In this document: one piece after another, positions 9,254 to 17,376 of the stretch
How positions within the stretch are numbered: position 1 is the first letter of the stretch
How the letters are laid out: the number at the start of each line of letters is the position of its first letter
Source: an uncultured Bacteroidota bacterium
GTDB taxonomy: Bacteria; Bacteroidota; Bacteroidia; Flavobacteriales; Flavobacteriaceae
Assembly (NCBI GenBank): GCA_913062555.1
Contig: CAJXVU010000012.1
Coordinates: 1 to 64,000, forward strand
Reading direction: 5' to 3'
DNA: 64,000 nucleotides
Program-made: the position numbers and the translations under genes
The notes under the pieces: generated by a model
What the model was told of the DNA's origin: nothing
The model's input: only the letters and a program-made list of their open reading frames with translations
Database searches by the model: none

Positions 9254-9754
9254 TGTAAAGAGGTAATTATTGATAAAATTCATATTATCTGCAAACAAAA
9301 GGTAATGCTAGATAAGGATTTAGCCGTTTTATATGGGGTTGAAACCAAGCGGTTAAAAGAACAAGTGAGGCGTAATTTTCATCGTTTTCCAGAAGTCTTT
9401 ATGTTTGAACTTACAATAGAAGAGTATAATTCTTTAAGGTCGCAATTTGCGACCTTAAAGAAAGGCGGGCATTCCAAATATCTCCCATTTGTATTTACTG
9501 AGCATGGTATATTAATGCTATCAAGTGTTTTAAACAGTGACTTAGCTATAAAAATGAGTGTGCATATTATAGAAACTTTTGTTCAGCTTCGGAAAATGGC
9601 TAATAATTATGCCGGTTTAATGCAAAAAATACAAAAAATGGAATTGCAAAACAATGAACAATTTCAAGAGATTTATAAAGTCCTTCAACATTTATTGTCC
9701 AAACCTAAGCTAAAGGAGGGACAAGATATCGCTTTTAAAAAAGATAGGCGATAA
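9254..9754 (+). CDS. ORF6N-domain DNA-binding protein, possibly lacking a proper start
   Basis: From ATG 9305 the protein has 149 residues and carries the ORF6N core (MLDKDLAVLYGVETKRL, then RRNFHRFPEVFMFELT and FVFTEHGILMLSSVLNS), followed by a helical C-terminus. Family members normally begin 15-20 residues earlier with a motif of the type I..KI..I..QKVMLD. The same frame encodes exactly such residues (EVIIDKIHIICKQKV) from about 9260, but I see no ATG, GTG or TTG there after the in-frame TGA at 9239-9241. So either translation starts inside the domain at 9305 or the 5' end has been lost. ORF6N proteins are typical of phages and mobile elements; a broken duplicate lies at 84-193. Confidence 0.7.
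   Translation, partial: CKEVIIDKIHIICKQKVMLDKDLAVLYGVETKRLKEQVRRNFHRFPEVFMFELTIEEYNSLRSQFATLKKGGHSKYLPFVFTEHGILMLSSVLNSDLAIKMSVHIIETFVQLRKMANNYAGLMQKIQKMELQNNEQFQEIYKVLQHLLSKPKLKEGQDIAFKKDRR
9303..9369. repeat. 67-bp direct repeat, copy 2 (copy 1 at 126-192)
   Basis: Bases 9303-9369 are identical to 126-192 in the same orientation. The repeat encodes the start of the ORF6N domain. The two copies flank about 9.1 kb containing the lipoprotein array and the endonuclease/TonB cluster. Confidence 0.85.
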
Positions 9755-9768
9755 CCTATTTTTTTATA

Positions 9769-9776
9769 TACATTTG
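9769..9776 (+). promoter_or_regulatory. Bacteroidota -7 promoter element TACATTTG
   Basis: An exact match to TAnnTTTG. Its last base is four bases before ATG 9781, so the expected transcription start falls on or next to the start codon (leaderless or nearly so). No good -33 TTTG was seen. Confidence 0.55.
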
Positions 9777-9780
9777 CCGC

Positions 9781-10158
9781 ATGACCATATTTGATCAATT
9801 TGTTTTAAGTATATTTAATTACTACAAGGCTAGGTTTAAACGTAAGGCGAATGCTATTGCCGTATTTTACATATCGGTTTTGCAAATAGCATTACTATTA
9901 GTATTAGGGGTGTTTTTTGCCGTATTCTTTAAGCAAATGCATGTAGAAACAATGTCCTCTAGTAAAGCCTGGACTATATTTATAATAGTTTCGCTATTTG
10001 TTTACTTTAAAAACTGGATGAGTTATACCGGTAAAAAAAGGAATATATTAAATGCAAAAAACACCAAACGAAAGTCTCAGCAATATAGCGTATTGGTGCT
10101 CTGGTTATTACCACTAGGATGTATTGCACTTTCATGGTTATTGTATAAAATGCTTTAA
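9781..10158 (+). CDS. Small membrane protein of unknown function
   Basis: A 125-residue protein with predicted membrane helices near residues 28-50, 60-78 and 103-122 and a basic, probably cytoplasmic segment between the second and third (residues 83-98, rich in Lys and Asn). I do not recognise a family or catalytic motif. It overlaps the convergent endonuclease-family gene by four bases at the 3' end. A TAnnTTTG element sits just upstream of its ATG, so it is likely transcribed on its own with almost no leader. Confidence 0.65.
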   Translation: MTIFDQFVLSIFNYYKARFKRKANAIAVFYISVLQIALLLVLGVFFAVFFKQMHVETMSSSKAWTIFIIVSLFVYFKNWMSYTGKKRNILNAKNTKRKSQQYSVLVLWLLPLGCIALSWLLYKML

Positions 10159-11129
10159 GATTTTTTCTTGAGATGAATATAAACTGGGAAATGATCACTA
10201 AACCCACCTTTGTATTTTCGTCCAACATAAGTCCTAAACGGAAGCCCTTTATATTTTCCTTTAAATTGTTTTAAAAAGTCATTGTCAAAAATATTAGCTT
10301 TTGAGAAACTATGCCCCTTTGGGTTAAACGCGAAAAAGTTTGTCGTAAATAAAATTTGATCGAATATATTCCAGTCAAAGCGATAATTTAAAGTCCCTCT
10401 AGAATATGAAAGTAAGGTTTCCATGGGGTTATGTAAATCGTGAGATTGGGAAAGTTGTTTAATGCTTTTATCTGAAGGATTATCATTAAAATCGCCCATA
10501 ATAATAATTTTTGCATCGGCGTCTTTTTCCTTAATCAAATCCATTATTTCTATCACTTTTGATGATGCTGTTAGCCGTTTAGGTTCTGAAACTTCAACAC
10601 CTTCTCGCCGGGAAGGCCAATGATTAACAATCACATATATTTTTTCATCATTTAGAAATCCCTCAACCAATAAAATATCCCTGGTATAGTCGCGTTTATC
10701 ATTTTCATCAAATAGCTGTAATGGAAAAACCGTGGTGTCTTCTACTTTAAAATAGTCGGTATTATAAATAAGAGCTACATCAATACCCCGGTCATCTGGA
10801 GAATCAAAATGAACGAGATCTAAGGGTTTATCTTTTAGAGATTTAGAATGTATTAAATCGGAGACCACCAATCGATTTTCTACTTCGGCTAACCCAACAA
10901 TGACAGGAACATTTCCTGAAGTTTTTGTGCCTATTTGTGAAATGACACGTCCCAATTTTGTGAGCTTCTTTCTATAGCGTTTTTGAGTCCATTGTTTTTC
11001 TGATTTTGGTAAAAAATCATTGTCATAAGTAAATTTATCATCAAAAGTATCAAACAAATTTTCGAGGTTATAGAAGGCTATAGTATAATATGCAGTTGCT
11101 TGATCTTTTTTAAATTTTTGAAACGCCAT
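10155..11129 (-). CDS. Endonuclease/exonuclease/phosphatase-family protein, paralogue 2
   Basis: A 324-residue DNase I-like phosphodiesterase-fold protein from ATG 11129; the frame is open nine codons further to a TTG, which I consider less likely. Motifs: NLENLFDTF (21-29), AEVENR with the metal-ligand Glu (E82), NHWPSRREG (169-177), GDFNDNP (212-218) and SDHFPVY near the C-terminus. It is clearly paralogous to the protein at 3845-4909 but has no signal peptide from either start, so it may act inside the cell while its paralogue is exported. Substrate is unknown; family members cleave DNA, RNA, inositol phosphates or sphingomyelin. Confidence 0.87.
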   Translation of the reverse strand: MAFQKFKKDQATAYYTIAFYNLENLFDTFDDKFTYDNDFLPKSEKQWTQKRYRKKLTKLGRVISQIGTKTSGNVPVIVGLAEVENRLVVSDLIHSKSLKDKPLDLVHFDSPDDRGIDVALIYNTDYFKVEDTTVFPLQLFDENDKRDYTRDILLVEGFLNDEKIYVIVNHWPSRREGVEVSEPKRLTASSKVIEIMDLIKEKDADAKIIIMGDFNDNPSDKSIKQLSQSHDLHNPMETLLSYSRGTLNYRFDWNIFDQILFTTNFFAFNPKGHSFSKANIFDNDFLKQFKGKYKGLPFRTYVGRKYKGGFSDHFPVYIHLKKKS

Positions 11130-11293
11130 AAACTTACTTGATATAGCACAACTCAAGAAGAAGTTTTGCTATTGAGGTTCTAAATTACTAAAAACAAGCA
11201 ACTCGAAACAGTTTTAGTATAAATCTTTAATGTTTTTCATATAAAACATTAAATGTAATGCACTGTTTTTTAACAGATGAAATTTACTATTTG

Positions 11294-11301
11294 TACATTT
11301 G
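11294..11301 (+). promoter_or_regulatory. -7 promoter element TACATTTG for hflX
   Basis: An exact TAnnTTTG match 16 bases before the hflX ATG at 11318. Because it lies inside the in-frame upstream extension of hflX, it argues that translation starts at 11318 and not at the ATG at 11258. Confidence 0.6.
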
Positions 11302-11317
11302 CAGCTCAAATTATAGT

Positions 11318-12532
11318 ATGATTGAAAAGAAAGACATCGCTTTGGAAAAAGCCGTTTTAATAGGTGTAATAACTAGAGAACAAGATGAAGACTCCTCTAA
11401 GGAATATTTAGATGAGCTAGAGTTTTTAACTTACACAGCAGGAGGAGAAGTTATAAAACGATTTACTCAAAAAATAGACATGCCAAATCCTAAGACCTTT
11501 ATTGGAACAGGTAAAATAGAGGATGTGCGTCAATTTATTGTTGCCAATGATATTAGTACGGCTATATTTGATGATGAATTAACGCCAGCTCAGGAGCGTA
11601 ATATTAGTGCTATTCTTGAATGTAAAGTTCTGGATCGAACAAACTTGATTCTAGATATTTTTGCACAACGTGCTCAAACGAGTTATGCTAGAACTCAGGT
11701 GGAATTGGCGCAATGTCAATATTTGTTACCACGATTGAAAGGTATGTGGACCCACCTTGAGCGGCAAAAAGGGGGTATTGGAATGCGTGGTCCCGGTGAA
11801 ACAGAGATTGAAACGGACAGACGTATTGTACGTGATAAAATAGCATTATTAAAGGAAAAAATAAAAACCATCGATAAACAAATGTCGGTTCAGCGTGGTA
11901 ACAGAGGCAAAATGGTTAGAGTTGCCCTTGTTGGATATACTAACGTTGGTAAATCTACATTGATGAATGTTATTAGTAAATCAAAGGTTTTTGCCGAGAA
12001 TAAACTTTTTGCTACGTTGGATACAACTGTGAGGAAAGTAGTTATTAAAAACCTTCCATTTTTAATGAGTGATACAGTTGGATTTATTAGAAAACTACCG
12101 ACACAATTAGTAGATTCATTTAAAAGCACCCTAGATGAGGTAAGAGAGGCCGACCTGTTATTACACGTTGTTGATATTTCGCATCCTAGTTTTGAAGATC
12201 AAATAGAATCTGTAAATAAAATTCTAGGAGAAATACATAGCTCAGATAAACCTACGATAATGGTCTTTAATAAGATTGATGCCTATGAGCCGGAGCCTTT
12301 TGATGATGAAGATTTAATTGCTGTTAGAACAAAAGCAAACTATAGTCTTGAGGAATGGAGAAATACATGGATGAATAAAATAGGAAATAACACATTGTTT
12401 ATTTCGGCAATCAATAAAAGTAATTTAGAAGATTTTAAAAAGCGTATTTATGATGAAGTAAGAGAAATTCATATTACACGATTTCCTTATAATCATTTTC
12501 TGTATCCAGATTATGATGAAAATCACGCCTAA
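11318..12532 (+). CDS. hflX: GTPase HflX
   Basis: A 404-residue ribosome-associated GTPase. It has the HflX N-terminal domain with the glycine-rich loop GGIGMRGPGETE (152-163), a helical linker, and a G domain with GYTNVGKST (P-loop, 206-214), DTVGF (252-256) and NKID (318-321). The known role of the family is binding and splitting stalled 50S/70S ribosomes, notably after heat stress. The start at 11318 is preferred over an in-frame ATG at 11258 because a promoter -7 element lies between them. It is monocistronic, ending in a strong intrinsic terminator that overlaps its stop codon. Confidence 0.95.
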   Translation: MIEKKDIALEKAVLIGVITREQDEDSSKEYLDELEFLTYTAGGEVIKRFTQKIDMPNPKTFIGTGKIEDVRQFIVANDISTAIFDDELTPAQERNISAILECKVLDRTNLILDIFAQRAQTSYARTQVELAQCQYLLPRLKGMWTHLERQKGGIGMRGPGETEIETDRRIVRDKIALLKEKIKTIDKQMSVQRGNRGKMVRVALVGYTNVGKSTLMNVISKSKVFAENKLFATLDTTVRKVVIKNLPFLMSDTVGFIRKLPTQLVDSFKSTLDEVREADLLLHVVDISHPSFEDQIESVNKILGEIHSSDKPTIMVFNKIDAYEPEPFDDEDLIAVRTKANYSLEEWRNTWMNKIGNNTLFISAINKSNLEDFKKRIYDEVREIHITRFPYNHFLYPDYDENHA

Positions 12533-12562
12533 AAAAAGCGCCTGTTGGCGCTTTTTTTATTA
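12531..12562 (+). terminator. Intrinsic terminator of hflX
   Basis: A perfect 12-bp stem (12531-12542 with 12547-12558) with the four-base loop TGTT, GC-rich at the loop end (GCGCC/GGCGC) and followed by T's. The A-tract of the left arm starts inside the hflX stop codon, so it could work in both directions. Confidence 0.9.
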
Positions 12563-12750
12563 CTATTAAATTCTACTTTAGAAGCCGTAATTAATACCTA
12601 TTCCAAAAACTTCTCGCTTTGAATTTAGGAAAAATTAGCTTAAGTATGTGTAAATCAAAAACATAATAAATAGTATTTATGAATTGATTTAATTGTTAGA
12701 TACTATTATGAGGGCTAGGTCACAATTGTTCAAACACTATTTGAATCGTA

Positions 12751-13260
12751 TTATTTTGCTTTTTTATAAAGCGGAACCGAAGAACATGCTTCTCCGTACA
12801 TGATAGATTTTGCGATAGGCCTTAGTTTGCTCGTGAGCATTACATAGGCATTTGGAGGAATGGCTTTCTTAGAACAGCCTTTAATTATGATCGATGCATC
12901 ACTAAATTTTGAGACATCTAAAGTATTGATAATATCTTGGTATATAGAAGTTTCTAAGGACTCAAGATTGCCAATCACGATGTTGTTAGCAAAGGGTTCT
13001 AAATGTGTACTGAGTAACATGAAAGCCCAGGCAGGAATTATGGCGTCTGTAGAACAGAAAAGGGCGACAAAATCATCTTGGTGTTGCGACCAGTCATAAT
13101 TTTTTACTGATTGTCTGAACTCTTTTTCTCGAAGAATTAATCCTTCGTACAACCAGTCTTTAATATCAAACAATATACGCTTGCCTTCAGGATAATAATC
13201 TTCAAGGTCAATAGTAACTAATTTGCTATTAGAAACTCTATTGATAATTTCGTTGGCCAT
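12751..13260 (-). CDS. DUF2480 family protein
   Basis: A 169-residue cytoplasmic protein matching the Bacteroidota DUF2480 family as I know it, with an N-terminal ANEIINRVSNS start and a LEDYYPEGKR motif near residues 20-29. A Cys-containing C-terminal half (KGCSKKAIPPNAYVMLTSKL) precedes a GEACSSVPLYK tail. It has no signal peptide or membrane helix. It is the last gene of the SUF cluster, 28 bases after the sufT-like gene, so a link to Fe-S assembly or repair is suggested by position; the biochemical role is unknown. Confidence 0.8.
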   Translation of the reverse strand: MANEIINRVSNSKLVTIDLEDYYPEGKRILFDIKDWLYEGLILREKEFRQSVKNYDWSQHQDDFVALFCSTDAIIPAWAFMLLSTHLEPFANNIVIGNLESLETSIYQDIINTLDVSKFSDASIIIKGCSKKAIPPNAYVMLTSKLRPIAKSIMYGEACSSVPLYKKAK

Positions 13261-13288
13261 AGGATATTTTTACTTAAATAGTGCTGGG

Positions 13289-13615
13289 TTATAGCATTCC
13301 AAGTTCCAGTTTTGCTTCTTCACTCATTAATTCCTGAGTCCATGGTGGATCGAAAGTGATTTCAACTTCGGCACTTTTAACTTCGTCAATAGATCTAATT
13401 TTTTCTTCAACTTCCATTGGTAAAGTTTCTGCCACAGGACAGTTTGGAGTCGTTAAGGTCATTAAAACTTTGACATCAAAATCTTCATTTACAAAAACAT
13501 CATAAATCAACCCTAGTTCATAAATATCTACAGGGATTTCTGGATCAAATATTGTTTTTATTACACGAACTATTTTTTCTCCAAGCGCATTGGTGTCTAT
13601 TTCTGTTGTACTCAT
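13289..13615 (-). CDS. SUF-associated DUF59/MIP18-family protein (SufT-like)
   Basis: A 108-residue protein of the DUF59 (MIP18/PaaD) family, which helps assemble or deliver Fe-S clusters. The family motif DPEIPVDIYELGLIY starts at residue 24, and the reactive Cys lies in TTPNCPVAE (C59). The C-terminus has the conserved FDPPWT. Its ATG overlaps the stop codon of sufE by one base, so the two are translationally coupled. It lies inside the SUF operon. Confidence 0.88.
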   Translation of the reverse strand: MSTTEIDTNALGEKIVRVIKTIFDPEIPVDIYELGLIYDVFVNEDFDVKVLMTLTTPNCPVAETLPMEVEEKIRSIDEVKSAEVEITFDPPWTQELMSEEAKLELGML

Positions 13616-14037
13616 TAGTTTAATTGTGTTTGGTATGCTAGTGCATACATTTTTAATTGCTTAATCATGCTCACAAGTCCGTTTGCTCGTGTAGGCGATA
13701 AGTGTTCTTTTAATCCGATTTCATCAATAAAATCGGTATTGGCCTCAATAATAGATTTTGGATGCTGATTTGAAAACACTCTTATTAAAATAGCGATGAT
13801 TCCTTTGGTAATAATTGCATCACTATCGGCTGTGAAAATAACCAGATCATCTTTCATTTCTGCATGAACCCAAACTTTACTTTGACAGCCTTTTATAAGG
13901 TTGTCTTCAGTTTTGAATTGGTCGTTAATTAATGGCAAAGACTTACCGAGATCAATCATATATTCATAGCGTTCCATCCAGTCATCAAACAGAGCGAACT
14001 CATCAATAATTTCGTTTTGTATATCTTGAATAATCAC
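13615..14037 (-). CDS. sufE: SufE family sulfur acceptor
   Basis: A 140-residue SufE protein, which takes the persulfide from cysteine desulfurase SufS and passes it to the SufBCD scaffold. The acceptor cysteine is in IKGCQSKVW (C51). Length and the C-terminal SPTRANGL region fit the family. It overlaps the sufT-like gene by one base and follows a 153-residue hypothetical by 32 bases. Confidence 0.92.
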   Translation of the reverse strand: MIIQDIQNEIIDEFALFDDWMERYEYMIDLGKSLPLINDQFKTEDNLIKGCQSKVWVHAEMKDDLVIFTADSDAIITKGIIAILIRVFSNQHPKSIIEANTDFIDEIGLKEHLSPTRANGLVSMIKQLKMYALAYQTQLN

Positions 14038-14069
14038 AGGTGTTTATTTTGTACAAAAATACGATTCCT

Positions 14070-14531
14070 TTATTGTTTTGAACTGTTTTTTTTAAAAGAT
14101 AAGAGCTTTTCTACTAGTGTTTTAATTTCGGCAGGAGGGTATTCGTGATCAAAGATTCTAGATTTTATTTCTTTATTTTCTTCTTTGATAGTTAATGTAG
14201 CATGAGCTGCACCATCATAATCTCGCATTGCAGTTGGCGCTTTAATATTTGGTAATTTATTAATATCAATTTGTGCCAATAAGTCTAAATATTCATTCCA
14301 TATCTTGTTATTATTTTTGAAAGAATTAAGTTGCTGATTATCTCTGTCATTGCTAATAGTAATGTTATTCTCAGTCACTATAATTTCTTTAAAAAAACCT
14401 CTTGATGAAGCTTGGTAGATTATAGCAATAGTCTCTTGTTGCGTATTCGGAAGAGTTAATCCGGACACATCTTTGTTGTTGCAATCCCTTGTGAATAAAG
14501 CAATTGCTAATATGCTTATTATAAATTTCAC
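14070..14531 (-). CDS. Hypothetical exported protein within the SUF cluster
   Basis: A 153-residue protein with a short hydrophobic N-terminus and an atypical lipobox-like Cys at position 17 (LFTRDC), so possibly a lipoprotein, though the residue before Cys is unusual. The body is a small alpha/beta domain with YDGAAHATLTI near its middle. I do not recognise the family by function. It is separated from sufS by about 200 bases but only 32 bases from sufE, so it may belong to a sub-operon with sufE, the sufT-like gene and DUF2480. A role in metal or redox sensing would be speculation. Confidence 0.6.
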   Translation of the reverse strand: MKFIISILAIALFTRDCNNKDVSGLTLPNTQQETIAIIYQASSRGFFKEIIVTENNITISNDRDNQQLNSFKNNNKIWNEYLDLLAQIDINKLPNIKAPTAMRDYDGAAHATLTIKEENKEIKSRIFDHEYPPAEIKTLVEKLLSFKKNSSKQ

Positions 14532-14733
14532 AGTATTATGTTTTAGACTTATGATGTATAATATACAAAAATGAAGCCAAAATATATTTGACAGTTAATT
14601 TGTGCACTTTGTAATTGAGAGTCAATTTCACTTCATTTGTTTTGCTATCTTCTTCTGCATCCTTTTTTAAGAGTAAGGGGATTGAGAATTTAAAAAGAAA
14701 GCGATTTTATAAAAAGTGAATGTTTATTTTTCG

Positions 14734-15972
14734 CTATGTCAACATTTTTGCAGCTCTCTTAACCGCATTGACAAACGTATCTATTTCTTCTTTGGTATTG
14801 TAAAATGAAAATGAGGCTCTAACAGTTCCAGGGATATTATAAAAATCCATAATGGGTTGGGCGCAATGGTGTCCCGTTCTAACCGCAATTCCTAGTTTGT
14901 CAACTATGGTTCCAATATCATAAGGATGTATGTTCTCTATATTGAATGAAATCACTGAAGTTTTGTACTTAGAAGTACCGTAAATTTTTAAACCCTCAAT
15001 TTCAAGTAATTTATGAGTAGCATATACTAACAATTCCTCTTCATAAGTGGCTATGGTGTCAAACCCTATGGTGTTCATATAATCTATGGCAGTCCCAAAA
15101 GCGATACCTCCACAAATATTTGGTGTTCCTGCTTCAAATTTATGTGGCAGATTAGCGTATGTAGTTTTTTCGAAAGTAACTTCAGCAATCATTTCACCTC
15201 CTCCTTGGTAAGGGGGTAGTTTATTAAGCCATTCTTCTTTGCCATATAACATACCAACGCCGGTAGGGCCACACATTTTATGTGCTGAGGCAACATAAAA
15301 ATCGACATTTAATGCCTGAACGTCTGGTTTAATATGCGGACAAGCTTGTGCACCATCAATTAAGACGGCTGCTCCAACTTGATGTGCCATTTCAATAATG
15401 GTTTCAATAGGATTTATAGTTCCTAATGCATTGGAAATATGATTTACAAAAACGAGCTTCGTTTGGTTTGAAAGGATTGATTCAAAATCGGCCATAACTA
15501 ATTCTCCCGATTGATTCATTGGGATAACTTTAAGTTTGGCTCCTGTTTTTTCACAAAGCATTTGCCAAGGTACAATATTGCTATGGTGCTCTAATGCTGA
15601 AACAATAATCTCATCTTCTGGTTTTAAAATTGAAGCAAATCCATTTGCAACTAAATTAATACTATGCGTTGTTCCTGAAGTAAAAATAATTTCATGCCGT
15701 TCTTTAGCATTGAAATGCTCTTGAATTTTTTGTCGTGCAGTTTCGTATTTATCAGTTGCTTCCTGACTTAAGGTATGTACACCACGGTGTATGTTGGCAT
15801 TGTAGTTGGAGTAATAGTCTACAATAGCGTCTATAACCACTTGTGGTGTTTGTGATGTTGCAGCATTATCAAAATAAACGAGTTGTTTTTCGTTAACCTT
15901 ACGAGAAAGTATTGGAAAATCCTTCCGAATATTTTCAACATCAAATTTGCTATGTTCGATTTTGTTTTTCAT
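14734..15972 (-). CDS. sufS: Cysteine desulfurase SufS
   Basis: A 412-residue PLP enzyme that removes sulfur from L-cysteine to supply Fe-S assembly. Visible hallmarks: YFDNAATSQTP near residues 33-43, SALEHHSN with the PLP-stacking His, IDGAQA (205-210), the PLP lysine in SAHKMCGPTG (K232), and the persulfide Cys in RTGHHCAQP (C370), typical of group II desulfurases. Its ATG follows the sufD stop with no gap, so the two are coupled. Confidence 0.96.
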   Translation of the reverse strand: MKNKIEHSKFDVENIRKDFPILSRKVNEKQLVYFDNAATSQTPQVVIDAIVDYYSNYNANIHRGVHTLSQEATDKYETARQKIQEHFNAKERHEIIFTSGTTHSINLVANGFASILKPEDEIIVSALEHHSNIVPWQMLCEKTGAKLKVIPMNQSGELVMADFESILSNQTKLVFVNHISNALGTINPIETIIEMAHQVGAAVLIDGAQACPHIKPDVQALNVDFYVASAHKMCGPTGVGMLYGKEEWLNKLPPYQGGGEMIAEVTFEKTTYANLPHKFEAGTPNICGGIAFGTAIDYMNTIGFDTIATYEEELLVYATHKLLEIEGLKIYGTSKYKTSVISFNIENIHPYDIGTIVDKLGIAVRTGHHCAQPIMDFYNIPGTVRASFSFYNTKEEIDTFVNAVKRAAKMLT

Positions 15973-17286
15973 TTACAAATCAAAGCCAATATTTACGCCT
16001 AATTTATTGGCAATGAGCTTGTTAATGCGTTTTTTGAGTTCTGGAATCTTTACTGAGTCCAATACATTATTACTAAAGGCATACATTAGTAACGCCTTGG
16101 CTTCTTTTTCGGGAATCCCTCTTGAGCGTAAATAAAACATAGCGTCATCATCCAATTGCCCAATTGTACACCCATGTGAACATTTTACGTCATCAGCGAA
16201 AATTTCAAGCTGAGGCTTTGTGTTTATACTTGCTTTATCACTAATTAGAATATTATTATTGGCTTGAAAGGCATTGGTTTTTTGCGCTTCTTTTTCAACA
16301 ACAACTTTTCCATTAAAGACGCCAGTGGAGCTATCTCCAAAAACACCTTTGTAATCTTGATGACTTTCACAATTAGGTTCAATATGATGTACCAGTGTAT
16401 TGTGATCTACATGTTGTTTGTCTCCAATAATTGTAATGCCTTTAAGCGTAGAATCAATGCGCTCTCCATGTTGGTAAAAATTAAGATTGTTACGTGTTAA
16501 TTTACCTCCAAATGAAAAGGTATGTACAGAACAGTGACTTTCTTGTTTTTGTTTAATAAAGGTGTTGTCTATTAATGAAGCATTTTTATTATCATTTTGA
16601 ATTTTATAATAATCAACAATAGCCCTTTTCTTAGCAAAGACCTCAGTAACAGAGTTTGTTAAAACTGGGTTATTGGATAAACTTTGATGGCGCTCTATAA
16701 TTTGAACGTATGAGTTTTCTTCAACAACAATCATATTACGCGGGTGTAACATCACTGCGGATTCATTTCCTGTTGAAAAGTGTATAATTTGAATTGGTTT
16801 TTCTACCAATTTATTTTTTGGAATATGAATAAAGGCACCTTCGCTAGAAAAGGCAGTATTTAATGAGGACAGGCTATCGCCAGTTGCGGCTTTGTTAAAA
16901 TAGTTTTCAATAACCAAACGATATTTTGGTTTTGAAAGCGCAGCAGACATTAAACAAATATCCATTCCATCATGAGTAGTTTGCGATAGATGAGATGAAT
17001 ATGTACCATCAATAAAGATAATTTTAAAAGTATCGATGTCGTGAATAAAATATTTTTTTATATCGCGATATTCTAAGGCGTTTTCTTGTTTTGGGAATAC
17101 ACTGTAGTCATGTTTTAAGATTGCATTTAATGAGGTGTATTTCCAGGCTTCTTCTTTTTTGGATGGGAAGCCTTTGTTTTCAAATGTTTTTATAGCTTCA
17201 CTTCTAATGTCGTGTACATAAGCATCCACATCAACTTGATCTTCGAACGCAAGAAATGATGATATGAGTTTTTCTTTTAAATCCAT
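15973..17286 (-). CDS. sufD: Fe-S cluster assembly protein SufD
   Basis: A 437-residue scaffold subunit related to SufB, with the right-handed beta-helix core and the C-terminal motif CSHGCTIGQLDDDAMFYLRS typical of SufB/SufD. It forms the SufBC2D complex on which clusters are built. It lies directly upstream of sufS (no intergenic base) and 90 bases downstream of sufC. Confidence 0.94.
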   Translation of the reverse strand: MDLKEKLISSFLAFEDQVDVDAYVHDIRSEAIKTFENKGFPSKKEEAWKYTSLNAILKHDYSVFPKQENALEYRDIKKYFIHDIDTFKIIFIDGTYSSHLSQTTHDGMDICLMSAALSKPKYRLVIENYFNKAATGDSLSSLNTAFSSEGAFIHIPKNKLVEKPIQIIHFSTGNESAVMLHPRNMIVVEENSYVQIIERHQSLSNNPVLTNSVTEVFAKKRAIVDYYKIQNDNKNASLIDNTFIKQKQESHCSVHTFSFGGKLTRNNLNFYQHGERIDSTLKGITIIGDKQHVDHNTLVHHIEPNCESHQDYKGVFGDSSTGVFNGKVVVEKEAQKTNAFQANNNILISDKASINTKPQLEIFADDVKCSHGCTIGQLDDDAMFYLRSRGIPEKEAKALLMYAFSNNVLDSVKIPELKKRINKLIANKLGVNIGFDL

Positions 17287-17376
17287 GTTTTTTCAATGTT
17301 CAGTCGTTGGTACTCAGTTTTCAGGATTTCAATTATTTAAAGTGAAATCTTGTTTTCTTGTACTATAAACTAATTG

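Noticed and set aside
126-9369. 67-bp direct repeats as attachment sites of an integrated element
   Set aside because: The repeat is coding sequence of an ORF6N domain, no integrase or transposase lies between the copies, and the left copy is a decayed gene.
11258-11317. Upstream start for hflX
   Set aside because: A promoter -7 element lies at 11294-11301, inside this extension, and HflX homologues begin near the later ATG.
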